Shown: positions 7,743 to 15,091 of the stretch, in pieces
How the letters are laid out: each line of letters opens with the position of its first letter
Position numbering within the stretch: position 1 is the first letter of the stretch
Position numbers and translations under genes: made by a program
Source of the DNA: Bacillus infantis NRRL B-14911
Lineage (GTDB): Bacteria > Bacillota > Bacilli > Bacillales > Cytobacillaceae
Length of the DNA stretch: 64,000 nt
Assembly (NCBI RefSeq): GCF_000473245.1
Contig: NC_022524.1
Location: 334,501-398,500 of the forward strand
Direction of reading: 5' to 3'
The notes under the pieces: model-generated
The model's input: the letters and a program-made list of their open reading frames with translations, nothing else
Database searches by the model: none
Told to the model about the DNA's origin: nothing

Positions 7743-8273
7743 ATGAAAAGACAACTAGGAATATTAATCGTTTTTTGCATTATGGTACTTGTTGCTGCCA
7801 ATCATACTAAAGCCCTTGAAGTACTACTTAAAGAAGAAATCAAATATAACCATAACAGTATGACTATTTCCGAAGTTAAAAAGCTCGTTCCTTTTAATGT
7901 CATTGTACCTGAAAATGTACCAGACGATTGGACACTAGAAATCAAAACTTACCCTTGGGGAACAAAGACCGATTTCACCAGCTTTAGTCTGCATTATATG
8001 GATAGAAATGATGAAAAAATGATGGTTAGCATTACTCAAAAGAAGAGTATAGCGAAACAAACAAAAGAGTATATCCCGAATGTCAAAACAATATCGATAA
8101 ATGGACATTTAGGCAGATTAACTAAATGGGGTAATGCCGGTGAAGTTGACCGTAAAGGAGAAATTATTACTGGAGGATTACTTCAATGGTCGCAAAAAGG
8201 AACTGATATTGAAATACATAGTTCAAGGATACCAATGGAGAAGATGGTGGAGATTGCATGTTCGATGAAATAA
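7743..8273 (+). CDS. Small secreted protein, DUF4367-like
   Basis: 176 residues. Residues 1-25 (MKRQLGILIVFCIMVLVAANHTKA) are a signal peptide or membrane anchor. The rest resembles the DUF4367 fold seen in anti-sigma-like and lipoprotein-like Bacillus proteins: IVPENVPDDWTLEIKTYPWG, a small-molecule-domain-like NGHLGRLTKWG turn, a GLLQWSQKGTDIEI strand and a closing MEKMVEIACSMK helix. GAGGTGTATAT precedes the ATG at 7743; an upstream in-frame start at 7620 has no ribosome site. Base composition is AT-rich compared with the flanks, suggesting acquired or fast-evolving DNA. Function unknown. Confidence 0.7.
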   Translation: MKRQLGILIVFCIMVLVAANHTKALEVLLKEEIKYNHNSMTISEVKKLVPFNVIVPENVPDDWTLEIKTYPWGTKTDFTSFSLHYMDRNDEKMMVSITQKKSIAKQTKEYIPNVKTISINGHLGRLTKWGNAGEVDRKGEIITGGLLQWSQKGTDIEIHSSRIPMEKMVEIACSMK

Positions 8274-8296
8274 TCATTAAAAGCAAAATAAGCAAG

Positions 8297-8329
8297 AGCG
8301 TTAGTCTAAGCAGGACTGACGCTTTTTTT
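8297..8329 (+). terminator. Terminator after the first secreted-protein gene
   Basis: Stem AGCGTTAGTC / GACTGACGCT (one G-T pair), followed by seven T. Confidence 0.85.
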
Positions 8330-8391
8330 GTGGGATTCCATATTAATCCAAAGGGGCAAGTGTGTTTTAGTAAATTTTCATGTAAATAAAT

Positions 8392-8500
8392 CTAACCTTT
8401 CTTGCAGCTCAAACGGTAAAAAATGAAGACTTTCAATTATTTTATGTTGAAAAGGATGTAATCAGCAATCCTGCACATGATATCCCTAAATTGATTAAGG
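8392..8500 (+). pseudogene. Possible gene remnant without a start codon
   Basis: From base 8392 the frame beginning at 8404 reads without a stop and with a protein-like composition (QTVKNEDFQLFYVEKD then IPKLIKGDANEISF). There is no ATG, GTG or TTG near its beginning and a TAA stands at 8383-8385. It runs into the next gene in a different frame. It may be the decayed end or middle of a lost gene, or chance. No family recognised. Confidence 0.25.
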
Positions 8501-8509
8501 GGGATGCAA

Positions 8510-9052
8510 ATGAGATCTCATTTACTTTGTATTATAAGTGCCTTAACCCTTGGATTGAGCACCGCTCCTGCATATGCTGCCCAGGAAGACAAACCTCAAC
8601 CTTTAGAAGAAATATACCCTCAGCTCGGGTATAAACCAGTTGAGGAGGCAGTAAGGGAGTTTGAAGAGCACACCAAGGAAGACTTAAAGCTGCCAACAAG
8701 ATTGCCGCCTATACCTTTCACCCACATTTTCGGAAGGTTTTATGAGGACAAACAATACGGCATTAATGATGGCTTAAGCATAGAGTATATAAATGAAGAC
8801 CTGGGTGAAAATCACTTTAATATTGATATAAGACCACTAAAGAATAAGATTAAATTGAGGAATAAAGGTGGTCAAAAAATATACAGACTTCAAAATGGAG
8901 AAGAAGCTATTTACATTGTTGATAGGAACCATACATTGCTTGTCTTTGAAAAGGACCATTGGCAATACATGCTCGGTGTTTCAAAGAGGATTGCCGATAG
9001 AGTACCACCAGAAATGTTGGTTTCGATTGCTAACTCAACTATTCTAGACTAA
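8510..9052 (+). CDS. Small secreted protein of the same general type
   Basis: 180 residues with a clear signal peptide (LLCIISALTLGLSTAPAYA, likely cleaved after AYA). The mature part has LPTRLPPIPFTHIFGRF, a hydrophobic core, the LLVFEKDHWQYMLGVS strand pair and a closing EMLVSIANSTI helix, an architecture like the DUF4367 relative upstream. The second ATG (8510) is favoured because AAGGGGG is at proper distance; the ATG at 8504 is too close to it. The gene sits in AT-rich DNA after a terminator, so it is probably its own unit. Function unknown; extracellular location inferred. Confidence 0.68.
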   Translation: MRSHLLCIISALTLGLSTAPAYAAQEDKPQPLEEIYPQLGYKPVEEAVREFEEHTKEDLKLPTRLPPIPFTHIFGRFYEDKQYGINDGLSIEYINEDLGENHFNIDIRPLKNKIKLRNKGGQKIYRLQNGEEAIYIVDRNHTLLVFEKDHWQYMLGVSKRIADRVPPEMLVSIANSTILD

Positions 9053-9168
9053 TAAGACCTCTTTGTTATTAATAGCGATCACCGAAAAGGGACGCTTTTT
9101 TTCTTGGTAATTTGCCTTGTCAAAGTGATATTTAGTTTGTGTAAATAAAGAGTGCCTGTGTCTAATAG

Positions 9169-9200
9169 AAGCTGCCAATAGCATTAGGCGGCTTTTTTTT
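9169..9200 (+). terminator. Orphan terminator
   Basis: Hairpin GAAGCTGCC...GGCGGCTT followed by eight T. No gene ends just before it. Confidence 0.65.
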
Positions 9201-9211
9201 ATTCTAGAAAA

Positions 9212-9223
9212 GGGGCAGGTTAG
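9212..9223 (+). repeat. GGGGCAGGTTAG motif, copy 2
   Basis: Identical 12-mer to 7673-7684. It lies shortly before a truncated signal-peptide-like frame. Confidence 0.5.
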
Positions 9224-9353
9224 TATTGGAGGATAAGCCGATATAGAAACAATGAAACTTTTGTTTTATATAAGCGTATTAGTGTGTAAGAGGAACACAT
9301 TAGGTTTTGTCAATGGCATTATTGAAGGAAATTGAGAAATAAGGGGATATTAT

Positions 9354-9533
9354 ATGTCACCATTTTCATTAGGATTAATACTAGGTGCCTTTTTAGTTAT
9401 AGGGGTACAACAAATTATTTACACTTTAATATGGGTATATACAGGGGAAAATATGGGGATGTTGCGAAACATTAGAACAGCTATAAAGATTCTAAAGAAT
9501 AAGGAAAAAGAGAAAAGTGGAGAAAGTTATTAA
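9354..9533 (+). CDS. Small membrane protein, 59 aa
   Basis: ATG preceded by AAGGGGAT at good distance, ending TAA at 9531-9533. It begins MSPFSLGLILGAFLVIGVQ, continues IIYTLIWVYTGENMG and ends in a lysine/glutamate-rich tail (KNKEKEKSGESY). One hydrophobic segment (residues 5-30) followed by a basic, probably cytoplasmic, tail. An imperfect hairpin (AATAAAGACTC / GAGTCTTATTT, about 9604-9641) follows and may end the transcript. No relative recognised; the good ribosome site is the main support. Confidence 0.5.
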   Translation: MSPFSLGLILGAFLVIGVQQIIYTLIWVYTGENMGMLRNIRTAIKILKNKEKEKSGESY

Positions 9534-9689
9534 GAAATTGTTGAATGACAACAAAGTCGGGAAAGACTTGAATTTGTCAATCAACTACCGTGTAAAAAAA
9601 CGTTCAATAAAGACTCGTTACAAATTTAGGATTGAGTCTTATTTAATGAGAATTTGGAACAAAAATTGCAGATATTGTTTTATTAAAAT

Positions 9690-9809
9690 GCAATAGATAT
9701 TTATGTTAAGATAAACAATTGTGGAAATGCACTTAAACAAACGGGTGCTTTAGTCTACCAAGCAATTATTACAAAATGGAACTTCCACAAATCAGGAAGT
9801 TCCATTTTT
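9690..9809 (+). ncRNA. Candidate short untranslated transcript ending in a strong hairpin
   Basis: A 14-bp perfect stem (AAAATGGAACTTCC / GGAAGTTCCATTTT, 9773-9808) with a T-rich tail has no gene before it. About 55 bases upstream is a possible -10 (TAAGAT, 9710s) in AT-rich DNA. The intervening segment contains AACGGGTGCTTTAG, related to the GGGGCAGGTTAG motif. It could be a small RNA or the leftover terminator of a deleted gene. The rest of the gap 9534-9990 holds the hairpin near 9604-9641 and the Fur-controlled promoter. Confidence 0.3.
9773..9809. terminator. Strong orphan terminator hairpin
   Basis: 14-bp perfect stem, 8-nt loop ACAAATCA, T-rich 3' side and A-rich 5' side, so it can work in both directions. 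Confidence 0.8.
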
Positions 9810-9914
9810 ATTTTTAATCTCACTCAACATTGAACTTTAACAGCCCTATCAATTATGCATCAGCCTGGTGAGACAGAAAAAAGAGAAACTGTGACATTTC
9901 GGATAAGTTTATTG

Positions 9915-9943
9915 TTGTGCTGGAGGGTAAAAAGGAGTATATT
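9915..9943 (+). promoter_or_regulatory. Probable sigmaA promoter of the Fe-regulated reductase
   Basis: TTGTGC (9915-9920), 17-bp spacer, TATATT (9938-9943); the Fur box begins 6 bases later over the expected start site. Confidence 0.5.
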
Positions 9944-9948
9944 TAAAT

Positions 9949-9967
9949 GAGAATGATAATCAATTCT
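9949..9967. promoter_or_regulatory. Fur box
   Basis: GAGAATGATAATCAATTCT matches 14 of 19 positions of the Fur consensus GATAATGATAATCATTATC, including the whole central AATGATAATCA. It lies at the expected transcription start of the following reductase gene. Confidence 0.8.
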
Positions 9968-9990
9968 ATTGGTTATGAGGAGTGAGCGGA

Positions 9991-11040
9991 ATGAATCAGC
10001 AGGAGATTTTTGATGTCACCATTATCGGCGGGGGGCCAGCAGGCCTTTATTCAGCCTTTTACAGCGGCCTCAGGGAAATGAAAACAAAACTGATTGAATT
10101 TCAGCCGCAGCTTGGCGGAAAAATACATGTTTATCCTGAAAAGATGATTTGGGACGTCGGCGGCCTGACGCCAACTCCAGGTGCAAAGCTGATTACACAG
10201 CTGGTAGAGCAGGGGCTGACCTTTGATCCGGAGGTTGTGCTTAATGAAAAGGTGGAAGCGATCTCCCGCGGGGAGGATGGAATTTTTGTCCTTTCCGTAT
10301 CTTCGGGAAGGCTGCATTATTCAAGGACAATCATTGTCGCTGTAGGCAGCGGAATTCTGAATCCTCAGAAGCTGAACATAGAGGGCGCTGAACGGTTTGA
10401 GGTTTCCAATCTGAATTATACGGTAAAATCACTGCAGCATTTCAAGGATAAAACGGTCATCATTTCAGGCGGCGGCAATTCTGCGATTGATTGGGCGAAT
10501 GAGCTGGAGCCGGTCGCACGCCAGGTGTATATCGCTTTCCGGAAGGAGAACCTTTCCGGACATGAGGCGCAGGTGTCCCAGCTTCTCGGGAGCTCAGCCA
10601 TCTGCCTTGGCTGCACGTCTATCACAAAGCTGATTGCCGGTGAAAGCCATGAGGAGATTGAAAAGGTAGAGTTGACCAATTGTGAAACAGGAGAAGTTTC
10701 TTATCTGGATGTGGACGAAGTCATCATCAACCATGGCTATGAGCAGGATGCTTCATTATTGAAGAATAGCGGATTGAAGATTGATATTGCCCAGGATTTC
10801 TATATTTCCGGGAACAGCTGCAGTGAGTCATCCATTGATGGTCTCTATGCAGCAGGGGATATCCTTCAGCATGAAGGCAAGCTTAACCTGATTGCAGGCG
10901 CGTTCCAGGATGCTGCCAATGCGGTGAACAAAGCAAAGCAATACATCCAGCCGGACGCCGGCAGGGCCGCGATGGTCTCGTCCCATAATGATGTATTTAA
11001 GCAGCGCAACCGCAAGATTGTCCAGCAGATGATTAAATAA
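9991..11040 (+). CDS. Ferredoxin/flavodoxin--NADP+ reductase, thioredoxin-reductase-like type (YcgT/YumC family)
   Basis: 349-residue flavoprotein that moves electrons between NADPH and ferredoxin or a flavodoxin. Seen: FAD-binding TIIGGGPAGLYSAFY at residues 10-24, NADP-binding VIISGGGNSAIDWA near 155-168, and the second FAD motif GLYAAGDI. The CxxC redox pair of true thioredoxin reductase is absent, as expected for this family. ATG 9991 is chosen because GAGGAG is 8 bases upstream; GTG 9982 overlaps the ribosome site. The Fur box suggests induction in iron shortage. As I recall, B. subtilis ycgT is also Fur-regulated, which fits a role in iron release from siderophores or heme. Confidence 0.9.
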   Translation: MNQQEIFDVTIIGGGPAGLYSAFYSGLREMKTKLIEFQPQLGGKIHVYPEKMIWDVGGLTPTPGAKLITQLVEQGLTFDPEVVLNEKVEAISRGEDGIFVLSVSSGRLHYSRTIIVAVGSGILNPQKLNIEGAERFEVSNLNYTVKSLQHFKDKTVIISGGGNSAIDWANELEPVARQVYIAFRKENLSGHEAQVSQLLGSSAICLGCTSITKLIAGESHEEIEKVELTNCETGEVSYLDVDEVIINHGYEQDASLLKNSGLKIDIAQDFYISGNSCSESSIDGLYAAGDILQHEGKLNLIAGAFQDAANAVNKAKQYIQPDAGRAAMVSSHNDVFKQRNRKIVQQMIK

Positions 11041-11047
11041 TAGACGT

Positions 11048-11086
11048 AAAGGCAGGTACCCTGATTTGGGCGCCTGCCTTTTTTTA
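11048..11086. terminator. Terminator between the reductase and ydbT
   Basis: AAAGGCAGG / CCTGCCTTT stem with extended inner pairing and an eight-T tail. It overlaps the stop of the minus-strand ydbT and so serves both convergent genes. Confidence 0.85.
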
Positions 11087-12619
11087 GTATTCTTGATACT
11101 TGATTTCCGTTCCTCTTCCCACATACCATTCATAGAAGTCTGCCGCCATTTCTTTCGGCACATCATCAAGGCTGGAATGGAGGACCGGCTTGGCTCTGTT
11201 GACGGTTTCAATTGAAGCAAGTCCGAGCCACTTTTGAAAAAGATTGCTTGTTACGCTGACCTCGATCACCTTTTCCCGTTTAGAAATGAACAGTGAAGTG
11301 GATAGGCTTCCGGATTTCATCTGGATGAACTGGCTGTTCAGAGTGTATCTTGTATTCCAGTAATCCAGGATTCTTAACAGGGCTATGATGATTAGGAGGC
11401 CAGCAGAAACGAACAGCCAGGCTCTCTCTGTATCAAGGATTTCAGGCTTGAACCATGCCAGCCCTGCAGTGGCCAGAATCAACACCCAGCTTGGCTTTAA
11501 CAGGCGGATCCAGAAAGACTTCCCTGGCAGCCGCTTCATTTCCCTGGTGACCTCGTATTGCGGCAGGATTTCAGAAATCATTTCATAGGCTCTTTTAACA
11601 GGGAGGAACGGATACAATGTGCTGATTTCAGGCGAATCCTCACCGAGGCTTACACCGCCTGCGCTTGTCAGCTTTACTTCTGCAAGTCCCAGCAGCCTTT
11701 TGATGGGCGGCTGTTTCACCTCAATAGCCTGCACCCTCTCTTTTAAAATGGAAAATCTGGATTCATCGAGCACTCCCTGAACGATATAGATCCGTTCCTG
11801 ATCTGAGGAAATTTCATATTTCCCGTATTTAAGATAAGTCCTTGCCACTCCGATCCCGGTCGAAACGAGCAGCAGAAGGATTAGGATGCCAGCAAGAAGA
11901 AGGCTTGAACCCATCAATGCGGCAAAAAGACCCTGGGCCTGCTCATCCAGGTCAAATACTTCATCAATTTTAAAATAAATGGACACAATGGCGGAAAAAA
12001 GGACAAGAAAGCTGAAGGAAGTGAATGATGCTTTAAGGATGTCCTTTTTTCCAGGGGTAAAATGGACGATCCTCCCGGCAGGAAGCACAGGCTGTGCAGT
12101 TTGCTCGTTTCCGGCTTCCTGGCCAGCCGGAGGAGCGTCCGCCGGATCCACAAGTGAAATGCCTTCCTCTTCCTCCTGCGGATGGGAAACATGTTCTTCC
12201 AGCTTTTCAGCTTCTTCCTTTCGGATGACCTTGAATTCAATCGCTGAATCTGCGCCTGTCATTCCTGTTTCAAACCGGATTGAAGTCAACCCGAATATCC
12301 GGTGAAAAAGGGAGGTGCGGTAATTCACATTCTGTACCTTTGAAAAAGGGATGGTCTGATTCGATTTGGTAAAAATCCCTTCTTTTAAATGAAAGGAACT
12401 GCCGTCAAGCTTATAGGTGCTTGTCAGCCATTTCAGGACAATTGAAACAGCGGAAACAGCCATGAAAAGGAAGAATACCAGCCTTCCGTATTTAACATAC
12501 GCAGCATCAGAGCCAAATTTGATGACAAACAGAAAGAAAACGATGAATATGGAACCCTTCACCAGCTGGTAAAGATTCATCAGCATGATAAGCGGGTGAT
12601 GGCGTTTTTCCTCGATCAT
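11084..12619 (-). CDS. ydbT: Bacterial PH-domain membrane protein YdbT
   Basis: 511 residues, with three PH-like (bPH2, DUF304) units separated by paired membrane segments. Near residues 17-60 lies the first hydrophobic pair, followed by YKLDGSSFHLKEGIFTKSNQTIPFSKVQNV, the typical bPH2 strand-turn pattern. It repeats around RIYIVQGVLDESRFSILKERVQAIEV and FIQMKSGSLSTSLFISKREKVIEV. It overlaps ydbS by four bases (ATGA), so the two are translated together. In B. subtilis the pair belongs to the sigmaW antibiosis regulon and protects against antimicrobial compounds of other bacilli. I found no clear sigmaW promoter here. Confidence 0.88.
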   Translation of the reverse strand: MIEEKRHHPLIMLMNLYQLVKGSIFIVFFLFVIKFGSDAAYVKYGRLVFFLFMAVSAVSIVLKWLTSTYKLDGSSFHLKEGIFTKSNQTIPFSKVQNVNYRTSLFHRIFGLTSIRFETGMTGADSAIEFKVIRKEEAEKLEEHVSHPQEEEEGISLVDPADAPPAGQEAGNEQTAQPVLPAGRIVHFTPGKKDILKASFTSFSFLVLFSAIVSIYFKIDEVFDLDEQAQGLFAALMGSSLLLAGILILLLLVSTGIGVARTYLKYGKYEISSDQERIYIVQGVLDESRFSILKERVQAIEVKQPPIKRLLGLAEVKLTSAGGVSLGEDSPEISTLYPFLPVKRAYEMISEILPQYEVTREMKRLPGKSFWIRLLKPSWVLILATAGLAWFKPEILDTERAWLFVSAGLLIIIALLRILDYWNTRYTLNSQFIQMKSGSLSTSLFISKREKVIEVSVTSNLFQKWLGLASIETVNRAKPVLHSSLDDVPKEMAADFYEWYVGRGTEIKYQEY

Positions 12620-13110
12620 TGTTCCACTTCCTTTATTTTGGCGAAACGGGCAATCGTATCCCGCAGCTGCATAGCCACTTCGTCAGGCAATGCAGGAATA
12701 GTGTGGGAAGAGCCCATCGTTTCAATCGAGATGGAATAGAGGCCATATCTCCTCATCAATGGTCCCTGGCTGGCAGATACAGATTGGATTTTTGTCATAG
12801 GGACCAGCTGGTGCTTCTCGGTAATCGCCCCGAACTTCAGCTTCAGGAATTCCTCGTCCACTCCATACCGCCAATTTTTATAAAGCAGCATCGGCCTGAT
12901 GATCGACCAGGGAATAGAGAGAACTGTAATCACCACTAACCCGATCAGAATCCAGCCGATCCACTCTTTCCATGCAAAATAATGATCCAGATACAATAGT
13001 ATGCCGAGAACGGCGAAGGCAATAATGTCGCCGATCATATCGGCCGTAATCCAAACTTTTACCGCGTTTTTTGATAATCTGTTTTGAGGCGGTGCGATCC
13101 GCGATTCCAA
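12616..13110 (-). CDS. ydbS: Bacterial PH-domain membrane protein YdbS
   Basis: 164 residues. Two adjacent hydrophobic segments (about residues 25-70: IAFAVLGILLYL and WILIGLVVITVLSIPW) are followed by one bPH2 domain (YGVDEEFLKLKFGAITEKHQLVPMTKIQSV). The TTG at 13110 is taken as start since AGGAG lies 8 bases upstream; the frame stays open seven codons further to another TTG. First gene of the ydbS-ydbT pair. Probable role in envelope defence by family analogy. Confidence 0.87.
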   Translation of the reverse strand: MESRIAPPQNRLSKNAVKVWITADMIGDIIAFAVLGILLYLDHYFAWKEWIGWILIGLVVITVLSIPWSIIRPMLLYKNWRYGVDEEFLKLKFGAITEKHQLVPMTKIQSVSASQGPLMRRYGLYSISIETMGSSHTIPALPDEVAMQLRDTIARFAKIKEVEQ

Positions 13111-13283
13111 AAATACCACTCCTGAAAACAATTTAATAGAAAGATTAAGTCCTTATGTTACTTACGTCGAAGGTTCTCATAAAGATTCATTTAATTTTGC
13201 GGATAAGAGGGGGATTTCTAGTTTACAGCCTGTTTCACACGAAAAATGGAATGTATCTGTTTTCAAAAGATATTTCACTTGTA

Positions 13284-13328
13284 AAATACGAACATTATTA
13301 TAAGTTGACTTTTTATCGTTCGTATATT
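13284..13328. promoter_or_regulatory. Double PurR box (PurBox pair) before guaC
   Basis: AAATACGAACATTA (13284-13297) and, inverted, AATATACGAACGAT (reverse complement of 13315-13328), 17 bases apart. Both carry the CGAAC core, and the inverted layout with 16-17 bp spacing is that of the Bacillus PurR site. The -35 of the guaC promoter lies between them. Confidence 0.82.
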
Positions 13329-13333
13329 AAACT
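13305..13333 (+). promoter_or_regulatory. SigmaA promoter of guaC
   Basis: TTGACT (13305-13310), 17-bp spacer, TAAACT (13328-13333), embedded in the PurBox pair. A leader of about 100 bases follows with a small GCTTCC/GGAAGC hairpin near 13391-13405. Confidence 0.7.
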
Positions 13334-13442
13334 CTTTAATGGGTTGGGGCAATAAATGCCCGCCGAATAATAATCATAGTTGACTCTGGATGCTTCCGAG
13401 GAAGCAGGACTTGATTTTATACACATATAAGGAGTGTTACTC

Positions 13443-14426
13443 ATGGATAATGTATTTGATTACGAGGATATTCAATTAATTCCGGCAAAATCAATTGTGA
13501 ACAGCAGGACTGAGTGTGATACAACGGTTGAGTTTGGAGGACGCACCTTTAAGCTGCCGGTTGTGCCTGCCAATATGCAGACCATTATTGATGAGCGCAT
13601 TTCCATTCAATTAGCAGAAAAGAATTATTTTTACGTCATGCACCGCTTCCAGCCTGAGAAGCGCCTTGCATTTGTAAGGGATATGAAATCACGCGGATTA
13701 TATGCGTCAATCAGCGTCGGTGTTAAAGAGGAAGAATACACTTTCGTTCAGCAGCTGGCTGAGGAAAATCTGGTTCCTGAATATATTACAATCGACATCG
13801 CCCATGGCCATTCCAATGCAGTGATTAAAATGATTCAGCATATCAAGCAGCTCCTTCCGGGAAGCTTTGTCATCGCAGGAAATGTCGGCACGCCTGAAGC
13901 AGTCCGTGAGCTGGAGAATGCGGGTGCTGATGCAACGAAAGTTGGAATCGGGCCAGGGAAGGTCTGCATTACGAAAATCAAAACCGGCTTTGGAACCGGC
14001 GGCTGGCAGCTGGCGGCATTAAGATGGTGCGCCAAGGCAGCAAGCAAGCCGATCATTGCGGATGGGGGCATCCGCACACATGGCGATATCGCCAAATCAG
14101 TCCGTTTCGGCGCTTCCATGGTCATGATCGGTTCCCTTTTTGCGGGACATGAAGAATCCCCTGGAGAAACAGTCGAAGTCAACGGGAAGCTGTACAAAGA
14201 ATACTTCGGATCTGCTTCCGAGTTCCAAAAAGGCGAAAAGAAGAATGTTGAAGGCAAGAAAATGCACGTAGAATACAAAGGTGCTTTAGAAGATACACTG
14301 ATCGAAATGGAGCAGGATCTTCAGTCCTCCATCTCCTATGCGGGAGGAAACAAGCTGTCCGCCATCAAGAATGTGGACTATGTGATTGTCAAGAACTCCA
14401 TCTTCAATGGAGATAAAGTATACTAA
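13443..14426 (+). CDS. guaC: GMP reductase
   Basis: Converts GMP to IMP with NADPH, linking guanine and adenine nucleotide pools. 327 residues, the normal length. Seen: the IMPDH/GMPR barrel, HGHSNAVI, the catalytic loop [20 protein letters not shown] with Cys175, the phosphate loop [16 protein letters not shown], and the C-terminal [27 protein letters not shown] 13443 follows AAGGAGTG. The PurR boxes predict repression when purines are short or PRPP is low, as for B. subtilis guaC. Confidence 0.96.
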   Translation: MDNVFDYEDIQLIPAKSIVNSRTECDTTVEFGGRTFKLPVVPANMQTIIDERISIQLAEKNYFYVMHRFQPEKRLAFVRDMKSRGLYASISVGVKEEEYTFVQQLAEENLVPEYITIDIAHGHSNAVIKMIQHIKQLLPGSFVIAGNVGTPEAVRELENAGADATKVGIGPGKVCITKIKTGFGTGGWQLAALRWCAKAASKPIIADGGIRTHGDIAKSVRFGASMVMIGSLFAGHEESPGETVEVNGKLYKEYFGSASEFQKGEKKNVEGKKMHVEYKGALEDTLIEMEQDLQSSISYAGGNKLSAIKNVDYVIVKNSIFNGDKVY

Positions 14427-14431
14427 TCAGC

Positions 14432-14461
14432 AAGCCGCCTGTCCTGGATAGGCGGTTTTTT
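14432..14461 (+). terminator. Terminator of guaC
   Basis: Stem AAGCCGCCT / AGGCGGTTT followed by TTTTT. Confidence 0.88.
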
Positions 14462-14502
14462 GCTGCATTCTGAGGATAAAAATAAAATAAGAGGGACTTT
14501 TT

Positions 14503-14531
14503 TGAAACCAAAAACGGTTTGGAATTGTCTA
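14503..14531 (+). promoter_or_regulatory. ECF-type promoter, probably autoregulatory
   Basis: TGAAACC (14503-14509), 16-bp spacer, TGTCTA (14526-14531), close to the ECF pattern TGAAAC-N16-CGTC. The expected start site near 14538 leaves room for the AAGGGGGG ribosome site and the TTG at 14558. Confidence 0.7.
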
Positions 14532-14557
14532 ACTGCCAGGAAGAAGGGGGGAAGGAA

Positions 14558-15091
14558 TTGGAGAAAAAAGAAAGAGACCAATTGCTGACAGAAGCCATGG
14601 ATGAATATGGGCATTACCTGACCCGGCTCGCTTATGCTTTTGTAAAAGACGAAGCGAAAGCCGACGATATCGTCCAGGAGGTCTATATCCGCTATTATCT
14701 GAAGCTGGAACAATTTAAAGGCCGGTCCAGTGTTAAAACCTATTTATACAGAATGACCGTGAACGAATGCAAAAACTACCTGAAAAGCTGGGGTTTCCGA
14801 AAAATAGATTTTTTTAATAGAAAAAGTGTGATGCCTTCATCCAATTTTACCCCTGAAGAGGAAGTGCTGAGGCGGGAGGAGGAAAGCTGGACTTTCCGGC
14901 TGATTGACAGGCTGCCGGTCAAATATAAGGAAGTCCTTTGGCTCCATTATTATGCAGAGCTTTCTGTAAAGGAGATCGGAGATATTTTGAAGTGCCCGGC
15001 CAATACGGTGAAAACCAGGCTGGCCAGGGGAAGGAAGATGGCTCGTCTGACAATGGGAGAGGAGGAGATTGATGATGCCAAAGAATATTAA
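14558..15091 (+). CDS. ECF (extracytoplasmic function) RNA polymerase sigma factor
   Basis: 177 residues. Region 2: DEYGHYLTRLAYAFVKDEAKADDIVQEVYIRYYLKLEQFKGRSSVKTYLYRMTVNECKNYLKS. Region 4: LIDRLPVKYKEVLWLHYYAELSVKEIGDILKCPANTVKTRLARGR. Both complete. TTG 14558 is preferred over TTG 14519 because the predicted transcript begins after 14519. The stop overlaps the next gene, a membrane protein likely to be its anti-sigma factor. The TGAAACC promoter in front suggests autoregulation. The signal it answers is unknown. Confidence 0.9.
   Translation: MEKKERDQLLTEAMDEYGHYLTRLAYAFVKDEAKADDIVQEVYIRYYLKLEQFKGRSSVKTYLYRMTVNECKNYLKSWGFRKIDFFNRKSVMPSSNFTPEEEVLRREEESWTFRLIDRLPVKYKEVLWLHYYAELSVKEIGDILKCPANTVKTRLARGRKMARLTMGEEEIDDAKEY

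Larger units (their letters stand above)
9053..9353. other. Gene-poor AT-rich spacer with repeats and terminators
   Basis: No supported gene. Contents: a weak AGCG...CGCT hairpin with eight T after 9072; a second hairpin with T run ending at 9200; the GGGGCAGGTTAG motif at 9212-9223; and a 27-codon open frame from about 9251 beginning MKLLFYISVLV, which looks like the start of a signal peptide but is cut off by a stop and lacks a well-placed ribosome site. It reads like the scar of a lost secreted-protein gene. Confidence 0.45.

Noticed and set aside
9251-9334. 27-codon frame beginning with a signal-peptide-like sequence
   Set aside because: Too short, ribosome site too far away; noted only as a possible gene scar.
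13155-13355. 66-codon open frame upstream of guaC
   Set aside because: It runs through the PurR boxes and promoter, has no ribosome site and no protein-like pattern.
13111-13442. SigmaW promoter for ydbST
   Set aside because: B. subtilis ydbST is sigmaW-controlled, but no TGAAAC-N16-CGTA arrangement was found on the minus strand here.
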